Part shown: piece by piece, positions 8,258 through 16,563 of the stretch
How positions within the stretch are numbered: the first letter of the stretch is position 1
Layout of the letters: each line of letters begins with the position of its first letter
Origin: Mollicutes bacterium
GTDB taxonomy: Bacteria; Bacillota_I; Bacilli_A; RF39; UBA660
Assembly (NCBI GenBank): GCA_012513875.1
Contig: JAAZBI010000064.1
Span: forward strand, 1-42,845
DNA length: 42,845 nucleotides
Direction of reading: 5' to 3'
The notes under the pieces: model-generated
What the model was told of the DNA's origin: nothing
Databases searched by the model: none
The model's input: the letters and a program-made list of their open reading frames with translations, nothing else
Translations under genes and position numbers: made by a program

Positions 8258-9036
8258 TAGAAGTAGTAGGGATAGTTTTTGAAAAAGGTTCGAGAATATA
8301 TTATTTTTCACCAAATAACAATTCAAAATATCAAAAGAATGATAGAATTATTGTTGAAACGGATCGAGGATTACAAATCGGAACTGTTGTTCAAGAAAAC
8401 ATTGAGCTTCCAAAGAGTAAATTAAAATTACCATTAAAAAGTATTTATAGAATAGCAAAAGAAGAAGATGAAAACACTCAAATCCAAAATAAAGAAGATT
8501 CAAAAAAAGCAATTAATAAAGTTGAAAAATTAATAGCTAATCTAAAATTAGATATGAAAATAGTTGATGCCGAGTTTACTCTTGATAAAAGACAATTAAT
8601 GTTTCATTTTGTTTCTGAAAATAGAGTTGATTTTAGAGAATTAGTAAAAGAAATAGCAAAAATATATAAAACAAGAATTGAATTAAGGCAAATTGGAATT
8701 AGAGATAAAGCGAAAAATGTGGGTGGATTAGGTGTCTGTGGAAGAGAATTATGCTGTTCTAAATTTTTAACTGAGTTTGATAATGTTTCTATAAATATGG
8801 CTAAAAATCAAAACATTGCATTGAATCCCACAAAAATTAACGGTGCTTGTGGAAGATTATTATGTTGCTTGACTTATGAAAATGATCTTTATTCAGATTT
8901 AAAAAAAGAATTACCTTCTATTGGAGAATTTGTTAAAGTGAAAGAAGGAAAAGGAAAAGTAATAGCTATCAATGTTTTAAAACAAGCATATAAAGTACAA
9001 TTAGAGAATAATGAAATAATAGAAATAATCAAATAA
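8254..9036 (+). CDS. ricT: PSP1-domain protein RicT (YaaT)
   Basis: 260 residues. In Bacillus, RicT is part of the iron-sulfur Y-complex (RicA/F/T) that tunes RNase Y processing and development. The cysteine cluster is intact: GGLGVCGRELCCSKF and INGACGRLLCCLTYEN. A weakly conserved N-terminal region reads VGIVFEKGSRIYYFSP. It follows holB with a 4-base overlap, the usual neighbour. Function in this organism is by family only. Confidence 0.92.
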   Translation: MIEVVGIVFEKGSRIYYFSPNNNSKYQKNDRIIVETDRGLQIGTVVQENIELPKSKLKLPLKSIYRIAKEEDENTQIQNKEDSKKAINKVEKLIANLKLDMKIVDAEFTLDKRQLMFHFVSENRVDFRELVKEIAKIYKTRIELRQIGIRDKAKNVGGLGVCGRELCCSKFLTEFDNVSINMAKNQNIALNPTKINGACGRLLCCLTYENDLYSDLKKELPSIGEFVKVKEGKGKVIAINVLKQAYKVQLENNEIIEIIK

Positions 9037-9055
9037 AAAGATTGGAGGAGTTTAA

Positions 9056-9886
9056 ATGAATCAAAAAAGTTATAATGGAACTCCTACGTTGTATTTAGTT
9101 CCCACTCCAATTGGTAATTTAGAAGATATAACTATTAGAAGCTTAAATATTTTAAAAGAAACTGATGTTATTTTTTGTGAAGATACTAGAGTAACTTTAA
9201 CTTTGCTCAATCATTTTGATATTAAGAAAAAATTGATTGCGTCGCATGATCATAATGAAGAACAAACAAAACAACTAATGGTAGATTATTTAGAAAAGGG
9301 TAAAAATATTGCGATTGTAACAGACAGAGGAACACCAATTATCAGTGATCCAGGATACAAAGGAGTGCAATATGTTATTGAAAAAGGATATAATGTAGTT
9401 GGATTGCCTGGACCTACAGCTTTAATTCCAGCTCTTATTGTTTCTGGAATTGAACCTTCTCCTTTTTTATTTTATGGATTCTTAGATAATAAAAAAACTA
9501 AAAGGGAAAAAGAACTTTTAGAATTAAAAGAATTAAAAACAACTATAATTTTTTATGAATCACCTCATAGAATAAAAAAAACAATGCAATCATTATTAAA
9601 TATTTGGGGAAACAGGAAAATTTCTATATCTAGAGAAATATCAAAAAAATTTGAAGAAATTTATCGCGGTAACATTGAAGATTTCATTGATTTAGAAGCA
9701 AAAGGTGAATTTGTTCTTGTTATTGAAGGAAACAAACAAAATTATGCTGAAAACAAAGATGTTTTTATAGATATTGAAGATTTAATAGAAGAAGGATATA
9801 CTAAAAATCAAGCAATTGGTAAAGTTTCTAAAAAAAACAAGATTGATCGTAATGATTTATATAAAAAATATCTTAATAGGAAGTGA
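9056..9886 (+). CDS. rsmI: 16S rRNA (cytidine1402-2'-O)-methyltransferase
   Basis: 276 residues. SAM-dependent tetrapyrrole-methylase-fold enzyme that methylates the ribose of C1402 in the ribosomal P site. Diagnostic runs: LYLVPTPIGNLEDITIRSL, FCEDTRVT, SDPGYKGV and GLPGPTALIPALIVSG. RBS TTGGAGGAG lies upstream. Bases 9063-9083, near the start, recur exactly at 32113-32133 downstream of ssrA. Confidence 0.96.
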   Translation: MNQKSYNGTPTLYLVPTPIGNLEDITIRSLNILKETDVIFCEDTRVTLTLLNHFDIKKKLIASHDHNEEQTKQLMVDYLEKGKNIAIVTDRGTPIISDPGYKGVQYVIEKGYNVVGLPGPTALIPALIVSGIEPSPFLFYGFLDNKKTKREKELLELKELKTTIIFYESPHRIKKTMQSLLNIWGNRKISISREISKKFEEIYRGNIEDFIDLEAKGEFVLVIEGNKQNYAENKDVFIDIEDLIEEGYTKNQAIGKVSKKNKIDRNDLYKKYLNRK

Positions 9887-9890
9887 TTAA

Positions 9891-10445
9891 ATGAAATTAG
9901 TTGTTGGTTTAGGAAATCCTGGTAAATCATATGAAAAAACAAGACATAATGTTGGTTTTAGAGTAATCGATTCTGTCGCTGATTTTTATGGTGTAAAAAA
10001 ATACAAACAAAAAAAACAAGGTTTATATTTTGAAATAGAAACAGAAACGGAGAAAATTATATTTTTAAAACCACAAAGTTATATGAATTTATCTGGTATA
10101 GTTGTTAAAAACTTTGTTGATTATTTTAAAGTTAAAACAGAAGAAATTTTAATTATTAGTGATGATATAGATTTGCCGATTGGAAAAATAAGAATCAAAC
10201 CACAAGGCAGTTCTGGAGGACATAATGGTTTAAAAAATATAGAGGAAACGATTGGAAGTCCTGAATATAAAAGAATCAAAATCGGCACTAACAACGGCAA
10301 ATTAATTTCAGCTGAAAAATTCGTCTTAGAAAAATTTTCGAAAAAAGAAAACGAGGAAATAGAAAAGATAATTGTAATAGTAAAAAACATTATCTTTGAT
10401 TATTTAAAAGAAGATTTTAATAATTTAATGAATAAATACAATTAA
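9891..10445 (+). CDS. pth: Peptidyl-tRNA hydrolase
   Basis: 184 residues. Releases peptides from dropped-off peptidyl-tRNA. Starts VVGLGNPGKSYEKTRHNVGF with Asn9 and catalytic His19; the second Asn is in SYMNLSG, and the catalytic Asp in ISDDIDLPIGKIR precedes GSSGGHNGLKNI. RBS GGAAGTG. In Bacillus pth is elsewhere in the origin region, so this is a local rearrangement. Confidence 0.96.
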   Translation: MKLVVGLGNPGKSYEKTRHNVGFRVIDSVADFYGVKKYKQKKQGLYFEIETETEKIIFLKPQSYMNLSGIVVKNFVDYFKVKTEEILIISDDIDLPIGKIRIKPQGSSGGHNGLKNIEETIGSPEYKRIKIGTNNGKLISAEKFVLEKFSKKENEEIEKIIVIVKNIIFDYLKEDFNNLMNKYN

Positions 10446-10458
10446 GAAGGAGAAAAAG

Positions 10459-10947
10459 ATGAGAAGTTTTGAAAAAATAAGTTATCAACAATTTCAAAAG
10501 GATTTTTCTAATGATGTTGAATATGATACAATAAAAATTCCCAAAAGAAAAACAATATCATCAGCTGGTTATGATTTTTTTCTTCCTTTTAATTTAATTA
10601 TAAAACCAAATGAAACAATAAAAATTCCAACAGGAATAAAAGTTTGTTTAGAAGCTAATGAATTTTTAAGTATTGTAGTTAGAAGTAGTTTGGGAATAAA
10701 ATATAACATGCGAATGTGCAATCAAGTTGGTATTATTGATGCTGACTATTATAATAACGAAGAAAACGAAGGACATATTATAGCTTTTATTAAAAATGAG
10801 GGTTCAGAAATAGTTGAATTAGAACAAGGTAAAGGTTTTGTCCAAGGTATTTTATTAAATTATTTAACTGTATCAGATGAAGAATCAATTAATGATAGGA
10901 GAAATGGAGGATTTGGAAGTACAGATAAGGAGGAAAAAAATGAATAA
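10459..10947 (+). CDS. dut: dUTP diphosphatase
   Basis: 162 residues. Hydrolyses dUTP to dUMP, keeping uracil out of DNA and feeding dTMP synthesis. Trimeric dUTPase motifs are present: SAGYDF at 35-40, RSSLG at 75-79, VGIIDADYY at 90-98 with the active-site Asp, and the P-loop-like RNGGFGSTDK at the C-terminus. Length and an inserted NNEENEG after motif 3 resemble Firmicute or phage forms. It overlaps metG by 8 bases and contains the metG RBS. Confidence 0.92.
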   Translation: MRSFEKISYQQFQKDFSNDVEYDTIKIPKRKTISSAGYDFFLPFNLIIKPNETIKIPTGIKVCLEANEFLSIVVRSSLGIKYNMRMCNQVGIIDADYYNNEENEGHIIAFIKNEGSEIVELEQGKGFVQGILLNYLTVSDEESINDRRNGGFGSTDKEEKNE

Positions 10948-12478
10948 AGGCAAGTATTATATTACGACATCAATCGTTTATGCATCTGCTAAGCCGCACA
11001 TTGGGAATACTTATGAAGTTGTTTTAGCAGATGCTATTGCACGATTTAAAAGACAAGAAGGTTATGATGTTTATTTTCAAACCGGAACGGATGAACATGG
11101 TTTAAAAATAGAAAAAAAAGCAGAAGAAAACAATCAAAGTCCACAAGAATATGTTGATGAAATAGCTTTAAAAGTAAAAGAAATTTGGGATTTAATGGAT
11201 TCGTCTTATACTTCATTTGTTAGAACAACAAATCCTGAACACAAAGAAACAGTAAAACGAATTTTTAAAAAAATGTTGAACAATGGAGACATATATAAAG
11301 GTAAATATGAAGGGTTATATTGCATTCCATGTGAATCTTTTTTTACTAATAGTCAATTAATAGATGGAAAATGTCCAGACTGTGGAAGAGAAGTTACTTC
11401 TGTTTCAGAAGATGCCTATTTTTTAAAATTATCAAAATATGTTGATAAATTAAAAAAACATTATGATGAACACCCGGATTTTATTGAACCTATTAGTCGT
11501 AAAAACGAAATTTATAATAATTTTATAAAACCAGGATTACAAGATTTATGTGTTTCAAGAAGTTCTTTTAAATGGGGCATACCGGTACCAATCGAAGAAA
11601 ATCATGTTATATATGTTTGGATTGATGCTTTAACAAATTATATAAATTTTATAGGTTATGATCCAAAAAATCAAGATGATTCAAAATTTTTAAAATTATG
11701 GCCTGCCGATTTACATGTGTTAGGTAAAGATATTTTAAGATTTCATATGATATATTGGCCAGTAATTTTGATGTCATTAGGGTTAGAACTTCCTAAAAAA
11801 ATATATGCCCATTCGTGGTATGTTAATAATGAAGGAAAAATTAGCAAATCTAAAGGATCTTTAAATTATGCTGATGAATTAGTTGAAATCTTTGGCGTCG
11901 AAGCATTACGCTATTATTTATTGAGTGAGATGCCTTATGCTAATGATGGATTAATTTCAGAAGATTTAATAAGAGAAAAAGTTAATTCTGATTTAGCTAA
12001 TAATTTAGGGAATTTAATTAATCGGACAATTGCAATGAATTTGAAATATTTTAATGGGCAAATTTTCGAAGCCAAAAACACAGATAAAATTGATAAAGAT
12101 TTAATTGATTGTGCACTAAAAACAAAAGATTTAGTAAAACAAAAAATGAACACTTTACATGTTGGTGACAGTTTGTCAGAAATTATGAATTTATCAAGAA
12201 GATGTAATAAGTATATAGATGAAAAAACACCATGGTTACTAGCAAAGGAAGAAGCAAAAAAAGAAGATTTACAAACTACTATGTATAATTTGTTAGAATC
12301 AATTCGTTTTATTGGCGTTTTATTACAGCCATATATGCCAAAAACTTCCCAAAAAATATTAGATATTTTTGGACTAAAAGAAAGTGGTTTAGATACAATT
12401 GAAAAGTTTGGTTATTTAAATAATACAAACAAAACAAAAGAGATAGAACCTTTATTTATGAGAATTGAAAAAAAATAA
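10940..12478 (+). CDS. metG: Methionyl-tRNA synthetase
   Basis: 512 residues. Class I enzyme charging tRNA-Met. HIGH motif PHIGN at 19-23, zinc knuckle CIPC...CPDC near 127-150, and KMSKS-type KISKSKGS near 300. There is no C-terminal tRNA-binding domain, as in short MetRS forms. Start at 10940 follows AAGGAGG at 10927-10933; an in-frame ATG at 10877 lies inside dut and lacks that RBS. Last gene of the dnaX transcription run before a terminator. Confidence 0.96.
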   Translation: MNKGKYYITTSIVYASAKPHIGNTYEVVLADAIARFKRQEGYDVYFQTGTDEHGLKIEKKAEENNQSPQEYVDEIALKVKEIWDLMDSSYTSFVRTTNPEHKETVKRIFKKMLNNGDIYKGKYEGLYCIPCESFFTNSQLIDGKCPDCGREVTSVSEDAYFLKLSKYVDKLKKHYDEHPDFIEPISRKNEIYNNFIKPGLQDLCVSRSSFKWGIPVPIEENHVIYVWIDALTNYINFIGYDPKNQDDSKFLKLWPADLHVLGKDILRFHMIYWPVILMSLGLELPKKIYAHSWYVNNEGKISKSKGSLNYADELVEIFGVEALRYYLLSEMPYANDGLISEDLIREKVNSDLANNLGNLINRTIAMNLKYFNGQIFEAKNTDKIDKDLIDCALKTKDLVKQKMNTLHVGDSLSEIMNLSRRCNKYIDEKTPWLLAKEEAKKEDLQTTMYNLLESIRFIGVLLQPYMPKTSQKILDIFGLKESGLDTIEKFGYLNNTNKTKEIEPLFMRIEKK

Positions 12479-12510
12479 AAAATTATACCTAGAAATGGTA
12501 TAATTTTTTT
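12479..12510 (+). terminator. Terminator after metG
   Basis: AATTATACC (12481-12489) pairs with GGTATAATT (12497-12505), then a T run to 12510. The right arm also contains an extended -10 sequence, TGgTATAAT (12496-12504), which might help start tatD transcription, though no good -35 box is spaced to it. Confidence 0.75.
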
Positions 12511-12525
12511 ATAGGAGAAAAAATT

Positions 12526-13281
12526 ATGTTTATAGATACTCATTGTCATATTGATGAACTAAATGAAAAAGAAGTTATTAAATATTTAGAAAATGCTCAG
12601 AAAAACGATGTAGAAAAGTTAATAATATCAGGAGTAGATTTAGAATCTAGTAAAAAAGTTATAGATCTTTCAAATAAATATTCAAATATTTATTGTACTA
12701 TTGGTATTCATCCAAATAATATTGCTAATCTATCAGAAAATTATCTCTTTGAATTAGAAAAAATGTCAAAAAATTCAAAAGTGGTTGGCATAGGCGAAAT
12801 TGGGTTGGATTATTTTTATATAAAAGATAATTCAGTTAAACAAATTGAAATTCTTGAGCAACAGTTATTATTAGCAGAAAAATTAAAATTACCAATTGTA
12901 ATTCATAATCGTGATGCTGACGAGGATATTTTAAGAATTATTAAAAAATATAGTTTAAAAGGTGTTTTTCATTGTTTTTCATCTAATTTGGAATTTGCAA
13001 AAAAAATTATCTCTTTGAATTATAAATTAGGAATTGGTGGAATAATAACTTTTAAAAACAGTGATTTAAAAAATCAAATAAAAGAAGTGGAAATTAAACA
13101 TATAGTTTTAGAAACAGATTCTCCTTATTTGTCTCCAGAACCAAATAGAGGGCAAATCAATGAGTCAGCAAATATTAAATTTATTGCAGAAAAATTAAGC
13201 AAAATTAAAAACAAAACCCTTGAAGAAATAGCTAGGGAAACAACTCGGAATGCTAAAGAGTTATTTGACTTTAATAACTAA
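12526..13281 (+). CDS. tatD: TatD family metal-dependent nuclease
   Basis: 251 residues. TIM-barrel hydrolase of the YabD type. Begins FIDTHCHIDEL (metal-binding HxH), with GEIGLDYF, VIHNRDADEDIL, GVFHCFSSN and ETDSPYLSPEPNRGQIN. RBS AGGAG 8 bases upstream. The order metG-tatD-3D protein-ksgA follows the Bacillus metS-yabD-yabE-rnmV-ksgA order with rnmV missing. Confidence 0.94.
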   Translation: MFIDTHCHIDELNEKEVIKYLENAQKNDVEKLIISGVDLESSKKVIDLSNKYSNIYCTIGIHPNNIANLSENYLFELEKMSKNSKVVGIGEIGLDYFYIKDNSVKQIEILEQQLLLAEKLKLPIVIHNRDADEDILRIIKKYSLKGVFHCFSSNLEFAKKIISLNYKLGIGGIITFKNSDLKNQIKEVEIKHIVLETDSPYLSPEPNRGQINESANIKFIAEKLSKIKNKTLEEIARETTRNAKELFDFNN

Positions 13282-13293
13282 AAATGCTAAAAT
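13265..13293 (+). promoter_or_regulatory. Promoter inside the 3' end of tatD
   Basis: TTGACT (13265-13270), 17-base spacer, extended TGc-TAAAAT (13288-13293). It drives the 3D-domain gene at 13317. Confidence 0.75.
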
Positions 13294-13316
13294 AATAGTA
13301 TTAAAGAGGTGACTTT

Positions 13317-13835
13317 ATGAAAGAAAAATTATTAAAATTAACTAAAGTAATATATGCTCTTTCTTTTATTATTGTCTTTTCATTTGTTTTGCCTTTTGAA
13401 ATAAAAACAATAGGAAAAATTGAAAAAAACGTTCCTATTTTAATTCAAAATAAAAAATACAATTCTTTTCCAAAAGATGTTTCTGACAAATTGATTTTAG
13501 CAACATTTGTTGGAGAATTAACTGGATATGGGCCGGATTGTCCAAAATGTATTGGAATAACAGCTGGAGGACATGATGCTAGGAATGGTAATGTTTATTA
13601 TGATGATAAAGAATATGGAAAAGTAAGAATTGTAGCGTCTTCTACAAAATATAAAATGGGAACAATCTTGAGAATTAATTCTAAAAGAATTTCTTCAAAA
13701 CCCTTTTATGCAATCGTTTTAGACCGCGGTGTCAGTGGAAATGTAATCGATTTACTTTTTCCAACTCAAGATGAAGCTAGATTTGTAGGAAGACAAAAAA
13801 ATTTAACTTTTGAAATAATGAGAATAGGAAGATAA
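13317..13835 (+). CDS. 3D-domain cell-wall protein (YabE-like)
   Basis: 172 residues. The N-terminus has a hydrophobic segment (about 8-27), a signal anchor or signal peptide, so the rest is outside the membrane. The C-terminal part matches the 3D domain of YabE/Rpf-like wall enzymes: GITAGGHDARNG, VASSTKYKMGTILRI, and the Asp-bearing VLDRGVSGNVIDLLFPTQDEA. Such domains resemble lytic transglycosylases. The G5 and DUF348 domains of YabE are absent, so this is a minimal version. RBS GAGGTGA. Substrate is inferred. Confidence 0.8.
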   Translation: MKEKLLKLTKVIYALSFIIVFSFVLPFEIKTIGKIEKNVPILIQNKKYNSFPKDVSDKLILATFVGELTGYGPDCPKCIGITAGGHDARNGNVYYDDKEYGKVRIVASSTKYKMGTILRINSKRISSKPFYAIVLDRGVSGNVIDLLFPTQDEARFVGRQKNLTFEIMRIGR

Positions 13836-13859
13836 AAAGATTGTTAAAACAATCTTTTT
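13834..13859 (+). terminator. Terminator after the 3D-domain gene
   Basis: AAAAGATTGTT pairs with AACAATCTTTTT; the T run is part of the right arm. Confidence 0.75.
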
Positions 13860-13877
13860 AAATAAGAAGAGGTAAAA

Positions 13878-14666
13878 ATGGAACAAATAAGGCCTAAAAA
13901 AAAATTTGGGCAAAATTTTTTAATTGATAACAATATTTTAAATAAAATTGTAAAAATAGCAGAGATAGAGCCTAATTCATTAGTTATTGAAATCGGAATA
14001 GGAACAGGTAACTTAACTGAACAATTGATTAAAGAAAAAATTACTTTGTTAGGATATGAAATAGACAATAGTTTAAAAGAGGGTTTAGATAAAAAATTTA
14101 ATAATTACTCTAATTTAAACGTTGTTTATGATGATTTTTTAAAAAGAAATTTAAAAGAAGATTTAAAACCTTATGAAAACAAAACAAAATATGTTATTGC
14201 TAATCTCCCATATTATATAACTACACCGATTATAACTAAAATAATTGAATCTGATTTTAATCCGCAAAAAATGTTGTTAATGGTTCAAAAAGAAGTTGGA
14301 GACAGATTGGCAGCTCAACCCGGAACCAAAGCATATGGGTCTTTAACAGTTTTTATTAAATACTATTTTGAAGTAAAAAAAATGTTTTTAGTATCAAAAA
14401 ACGCTTTTTTCCCAAAACCTAATGTAGATAGTTTAATTGTTAAGTTTGAAAAAACACCAATAAAATATGAAGTTAATAATGAAAAATTATTTTTTAAATT
14501 TGTAAAAGATGCTTTTGTTCAAAAGAGAAAAACACTAAAAAACAACATAAAAAACTATGATTTAATAAAAGTTGAAGAAACATTAAAAAAATATAATTTA
14601 GATTTAACTGTTCGAGCTGAAAAATTATCGATTGAACAATTTATTGACATCACCAATAATTTATAA
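13878..14666 (+). CDS. rsmA: 16S rRNA (adenine1518/1519-N6)-dimethyltransferase
   Basis: 262 residues (KsgA). Dimethylates two adenines in the 3' hairpin of 16S rRNA late in 30S assembly. PKKKFGQNFLID is the N-terminal signature, EIGIGTGNLTEQL the SAM motif, and NLPYYITTPI the NLPY catalytic motif. RBS GAAGAGGT. Monocistronic by the flanking terminator and the promoter of the next gene. Confidence 0.97.
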   Translation: MEQIRPKKKFGQNFLIDNNILNKIVKIAEIEPNSLVIEIGIGTGNLTEQLIKEKITLLGYEIDNSLKEGLDKKFNNYSNLNVVYDDFLKRNLKEDLKPYENKTKYVIANLPYYITTPIITKIIESDFNPQKMLLMVQKEVGDRLAAQPGTKAYGSLTVFIKYYFEVKKMFLVSKNAFFPKPNVDSLIVKFEKTPIKYEVNNEKLFFKFVKDAFVQKRKTLKNNIKNYDLIKVEETLKKYNLDLTVRAEKLSIEQFIDITNNL

Positions 14667-14674
14667 TAAAACCA

Positions 14675-14703
14675 TTGATTTTATAAAAGTAAAGTGTTAA
14701 AAT
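14675..14703 (+). promoter_or_regulatory. Promoter of spoVG
   Basis: TTGATT (14675-14680), 17-base spacer, TAAAAT (14698-14703). The predicted start at about 14711 falls within the leader hairpin, so whether that hairpin forms in the mRNA depends on the exact start. No SigH-type box was recognised with confidence. Confidence 0.65.
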
Positions 14704-14705
14704 CA

Positions 14706-14726
14706 AATTGTATTAGTTATACAATT
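14706..14726 (+). promoter_or_regulatory. Hairpin immediately before the spoVG RBS
   Basis: AATTGTAT (14706-14713) pairs perfectly with ATACAATT (14719-14726) around TAGTT, and GGGAGG starts at the next base. It could stabilise the mRNA 5' end or affect ribosome entry. It could also be a DNA operator overlapping the transcription start. Confidence 0.5.
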
Positions 14727-14740
14727 GGGAGGAAAAGTTA

Positions 14741-15037
14741 ATGAAAATCACATCAGTAAATGTTAGAAAAATTGAAAAAGAAGATTCACGCATGAGAGGA
14801 ATCGCATCAATTTTAATTGATGATTGTTTTGCAGTTCATGACATTAGAATAATTGAAGGAGATAAAGGAATATTTATAGCGATGCCTAGTCGTAAAACAG
14901 CAACAGGTGGATATAGAGATATTGCTCATCCAGTTACTCCAGAAGCTAGAAAAATGTTTGAAGATGCGATTTTACCTGAATACGAAAAAGTAGAAAGCGG
15001 TATAACAGAAAGTAACGAAGAACCACAAGAAGAATAA
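14741..15037 (+). CDS. spoVG: SpoVG family RNA-binding regulator
   Basis: 98 residues. Matches SpoVG throughout: MKITSVNVRKI, MRGIASILIDDCFAVHDIRI and FIAMPSRKT...YRDIAHPVTPEAR. In Firmicutes SpoVG is a nucleic-acid-binding global regulator affecting division, virulence or sporulation, and it is widespread in non-sporulating species, so it does not prove sporulation. Strong RBS GGGAGG. The stop lies in the loop of its own terminator. Confidence 0.96.
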   Translation: MKITSVNVRKIEKEDSRMRGIASILIDDCFAVHDIRIIEGDKGIFIAMPSRKTATGGYRDIAHPVTPEARKMFEDAILPEYEKVESGITESNEEPQEE

Positions 15038-15050
15038 TGGTTCTTTTTTT
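15018..15050 (+). terminator. Terminator of spoVG, overlapping its 3' end
   Basis: AAGAACCA (15018-15025) pairs with TGGTTCTT (15038-15045), then Ts. The stop TAA (15035-15037) is in the loop. Confidence 0.8.
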
Positions 15051-15070
15051 GTCTACAAGTGTTAAAGAAC

Positions 15071-15100
15071 TTTACTTTACTTATTTTAAAATGCTATACT
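15071..15100 (+). promoter_or_regulatory. Promoter of divIC
   Basis: TTTACT (15071-15076) or TTACTT one base later, with extended TGc-TATACT (15095-15100) at 17-18 spacing. Confidence 0.6.
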
Positions 15101-15123
15101 TTAATTAAGGTTTGGTGATATAA

Positions 15124-15414
15124 ATGAGTAATAAAGCTTCGAAGACAACAAAAAGAAGATTGAGATTATTTACTATTATTACTTTAATAGTTTTTGTTTT
15201 GTTTGTTTCTAACGTTGCATCATTATATATTCAAATTCAAAATTCAAACCAAAAAGAAACAGAATTAGTTGTAGAATTAAACACCTTAAAAGATAAGACT
15301 ATTTATTTGCAAAATGAAGTGAAAAAATTAAGTGATCCAGATTATGTTGCAAAATATGCCAGAGAAAAATATCTTTATTCAAAAGATGGTGAATATACTA
15401 TTAAACTACCTTAA
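15124..15414 (+). CDS. divIC: Septum formation initiator DivIC/FtsB family
   Basis: 96 residues. Bitopic division protein: basic cytoplasmic start KTTKRRLRLF, one membrane span at about 16-35, a coiled coil (about 36-70), then LSDPDYVAKYAREKYLYSKDGEY, the family signature. Acts in the divisome with FtsL and DivIB. RBS TTTGGTGAT. Position between spoVG and mrnC is normal for low-GC Gram-positives. Confidence 0.9.
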   Translation: MSNKASKTTKRRLRLFTIITLIVFVLFVSNVASLYIQIQNSNQKETELVVELNTLKDKTIYLQNEVKKLSDPDYVAKYAREKYLYSKDGEYTIKLP

Positions 15415-15434
15415 GCACGTAAGTGCTTTTTTCT
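15413..15434 (+). terminator. Terminator after divIC
   Basis: AAGCAC gtaa GTGCTT hairpin followed by TTTTC. It begins within the stop codon. Confidence 0.75.
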
Positions 15435-15453
15435 TTTTAATTTGTTTTATTTA

Positions 15454-15462
15454 TGATAAAAT
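15454..15462 (+). promoter_or_regulatory. Extended -10 element before mrnC
   Basis: TGaTAAAAT with only a weak T-rich -35 region 17 bases upstream (15434-15439). Likely start point for the mrnC-rlmB unit. Confidence 0.45.
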
Positions 15463-15477
15463 AAATGAGGTGATTTA

Positions 15478-15855
15478 ATGAAAACAAATAATATCAACCC
15501 TTTAATTTTAGCGTATCTTGGAGATGCAATATACGAATTAGAAATCAGAAAGTATTTAATATTTCAAGGTATTCAAAAAGTAAAATTATTACAAGAAGCT
15601 TCTGAAAAATATGTGAGTGCAACTGCTCAAGCTTATAAACTAAAAGAATTGATTGATCAAAACTTTTTTTCAGAACAAGAAATAGAAATAATAAAAAGAG
15701 CACGCAACACTAAAGAAGGAAGTAGAAGAAAAACTAATGTTATAGCTCACAAACTTTCTACAGGATTAGAATCTTTATTTGGAAGTTTATATTTAGAAAA
15801 CAATTATCAAAGAATTGAAGAAATAATTTCAAAGATAGTAGGTGAAATATGTTAA
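15478..15855 (+). CDS. mrnC: Mini-ribonuclease III
   Basis: 125 residues. RNase III-like catalytic domain without a dsRNA-binding domain; matures 23S rRNA in Bacillus. Visible: LAYLGDAIYELEIR with the active-site Asp, RARNTKEGSRRKTNVIAHKLSTGLESLFGSLYLEN. RBS GAGGTGA. Overlaps rlmB by 7 bases; cysS, its usual neighbour, is absent. Confidence 0.94.
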   Translation: MKTNNINPLILAYLGDAIYELEIRKYLIFQGIQKVKLLQEASEKYVSATAQAYKLKELIDQNFFSEQEIEIIKRARNTKEGSRRKTNVIAHKLSTGLESLFGSLYLENNYQRIEEIISKIVGEIC

Positions 15856-16556
15856 TTTATGGTAAAAATAGTGCAATATCTATAATTGAAGGAAATCAAA
15901 AAATAAAAAAAATTTATTTATCTGAAAGTTTTAATGATAAAAATATCATTACTCTTTTAAGAAAACACAAATTTAGTTATGAAACTAAATCAATAAGAAA
16001 AATAAACAATCTTGCTCCAGGCCTAAATCAGGGTATAATAATTGATGTCGAAGATTATAAATACTATGATTTAGAAACTTTAATTGAAAGTGCAAAAACT
16101 CCTAGTTTTTTTGTTATTCTTGATCACATTGAAGATCCTCATAATTTAGGAGCAATTATTAGAACTTGTGAAGCAGCAGGAGTAGACGGGGTTATTATTC
16201 CTAATAAAAGGAGCGCACAAGTTAATTCGACAGTTATGAAGGTCAGTTCGGGTGCATTAGATAATATTAAAGTTTGTTTAGTATCTAATATAGTAAATAC
16301 AATGAAGAAACTAAAAGAAAAAGGTTTTTGGACAGTTGGAACTAAAATGGAAACGAAACAAACTTATTATGATTTAGATTATAAAATGAATATTTGTTTA
16401 ATTATAGGTAATGAAGGTTCAGGTATAAGTAATTTGGTTGAAAAAGAATGTGATTATATGGTTAATATTCCAATGGTTGGTAAAATTAACAGTTTAAATG
16501 CTTCAGTAGCCACAGGAATTATTGTTTTTGAAATATTAAAAAAATCAAGAGAGTAG
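15849..16556 (+). CDS. rlmB: 23S rRNA (guanosine2251-2'-O)-methyltransferase-like SPOUT enzyme
   Basis: 235 residues. TrmH family. N-terminal substrate-binding domain starts LIYGKNSAISII; SPOUT motifs ILDHIEDPHNLGAIIRTCEAAGVDGVIIP, NEGSGIS and LNASVATGIIVFEI form the knotted SAM site. RBS GTAGGTG within mrnC. Exact target inferred from the family and the mrnC-rlmB-sigH order. Confidence 0.93.
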   Translation: MLIYGKNSAISIIEGNQKIKKIYLSESFNDKNIITLLRKHKFSYETKSIRKINNLAPGLNQGIIIDVEDYKYYDLETLIESAKTPSFFVILDHIEDPHNLGAIIRTCEAAGVDGVIIPNKRSAQVNSTVMKVSSGALDNIKVCLVSNIVNTMKKLKEKGFWTVGTKMETKQTYYDLDYKMNICLIIGNEGSGISNLVEKECDYMVNIPMVGKINSLNASVATGIIVFEILKKSRE

Positions 16557-16563
16557 GTGTTAG

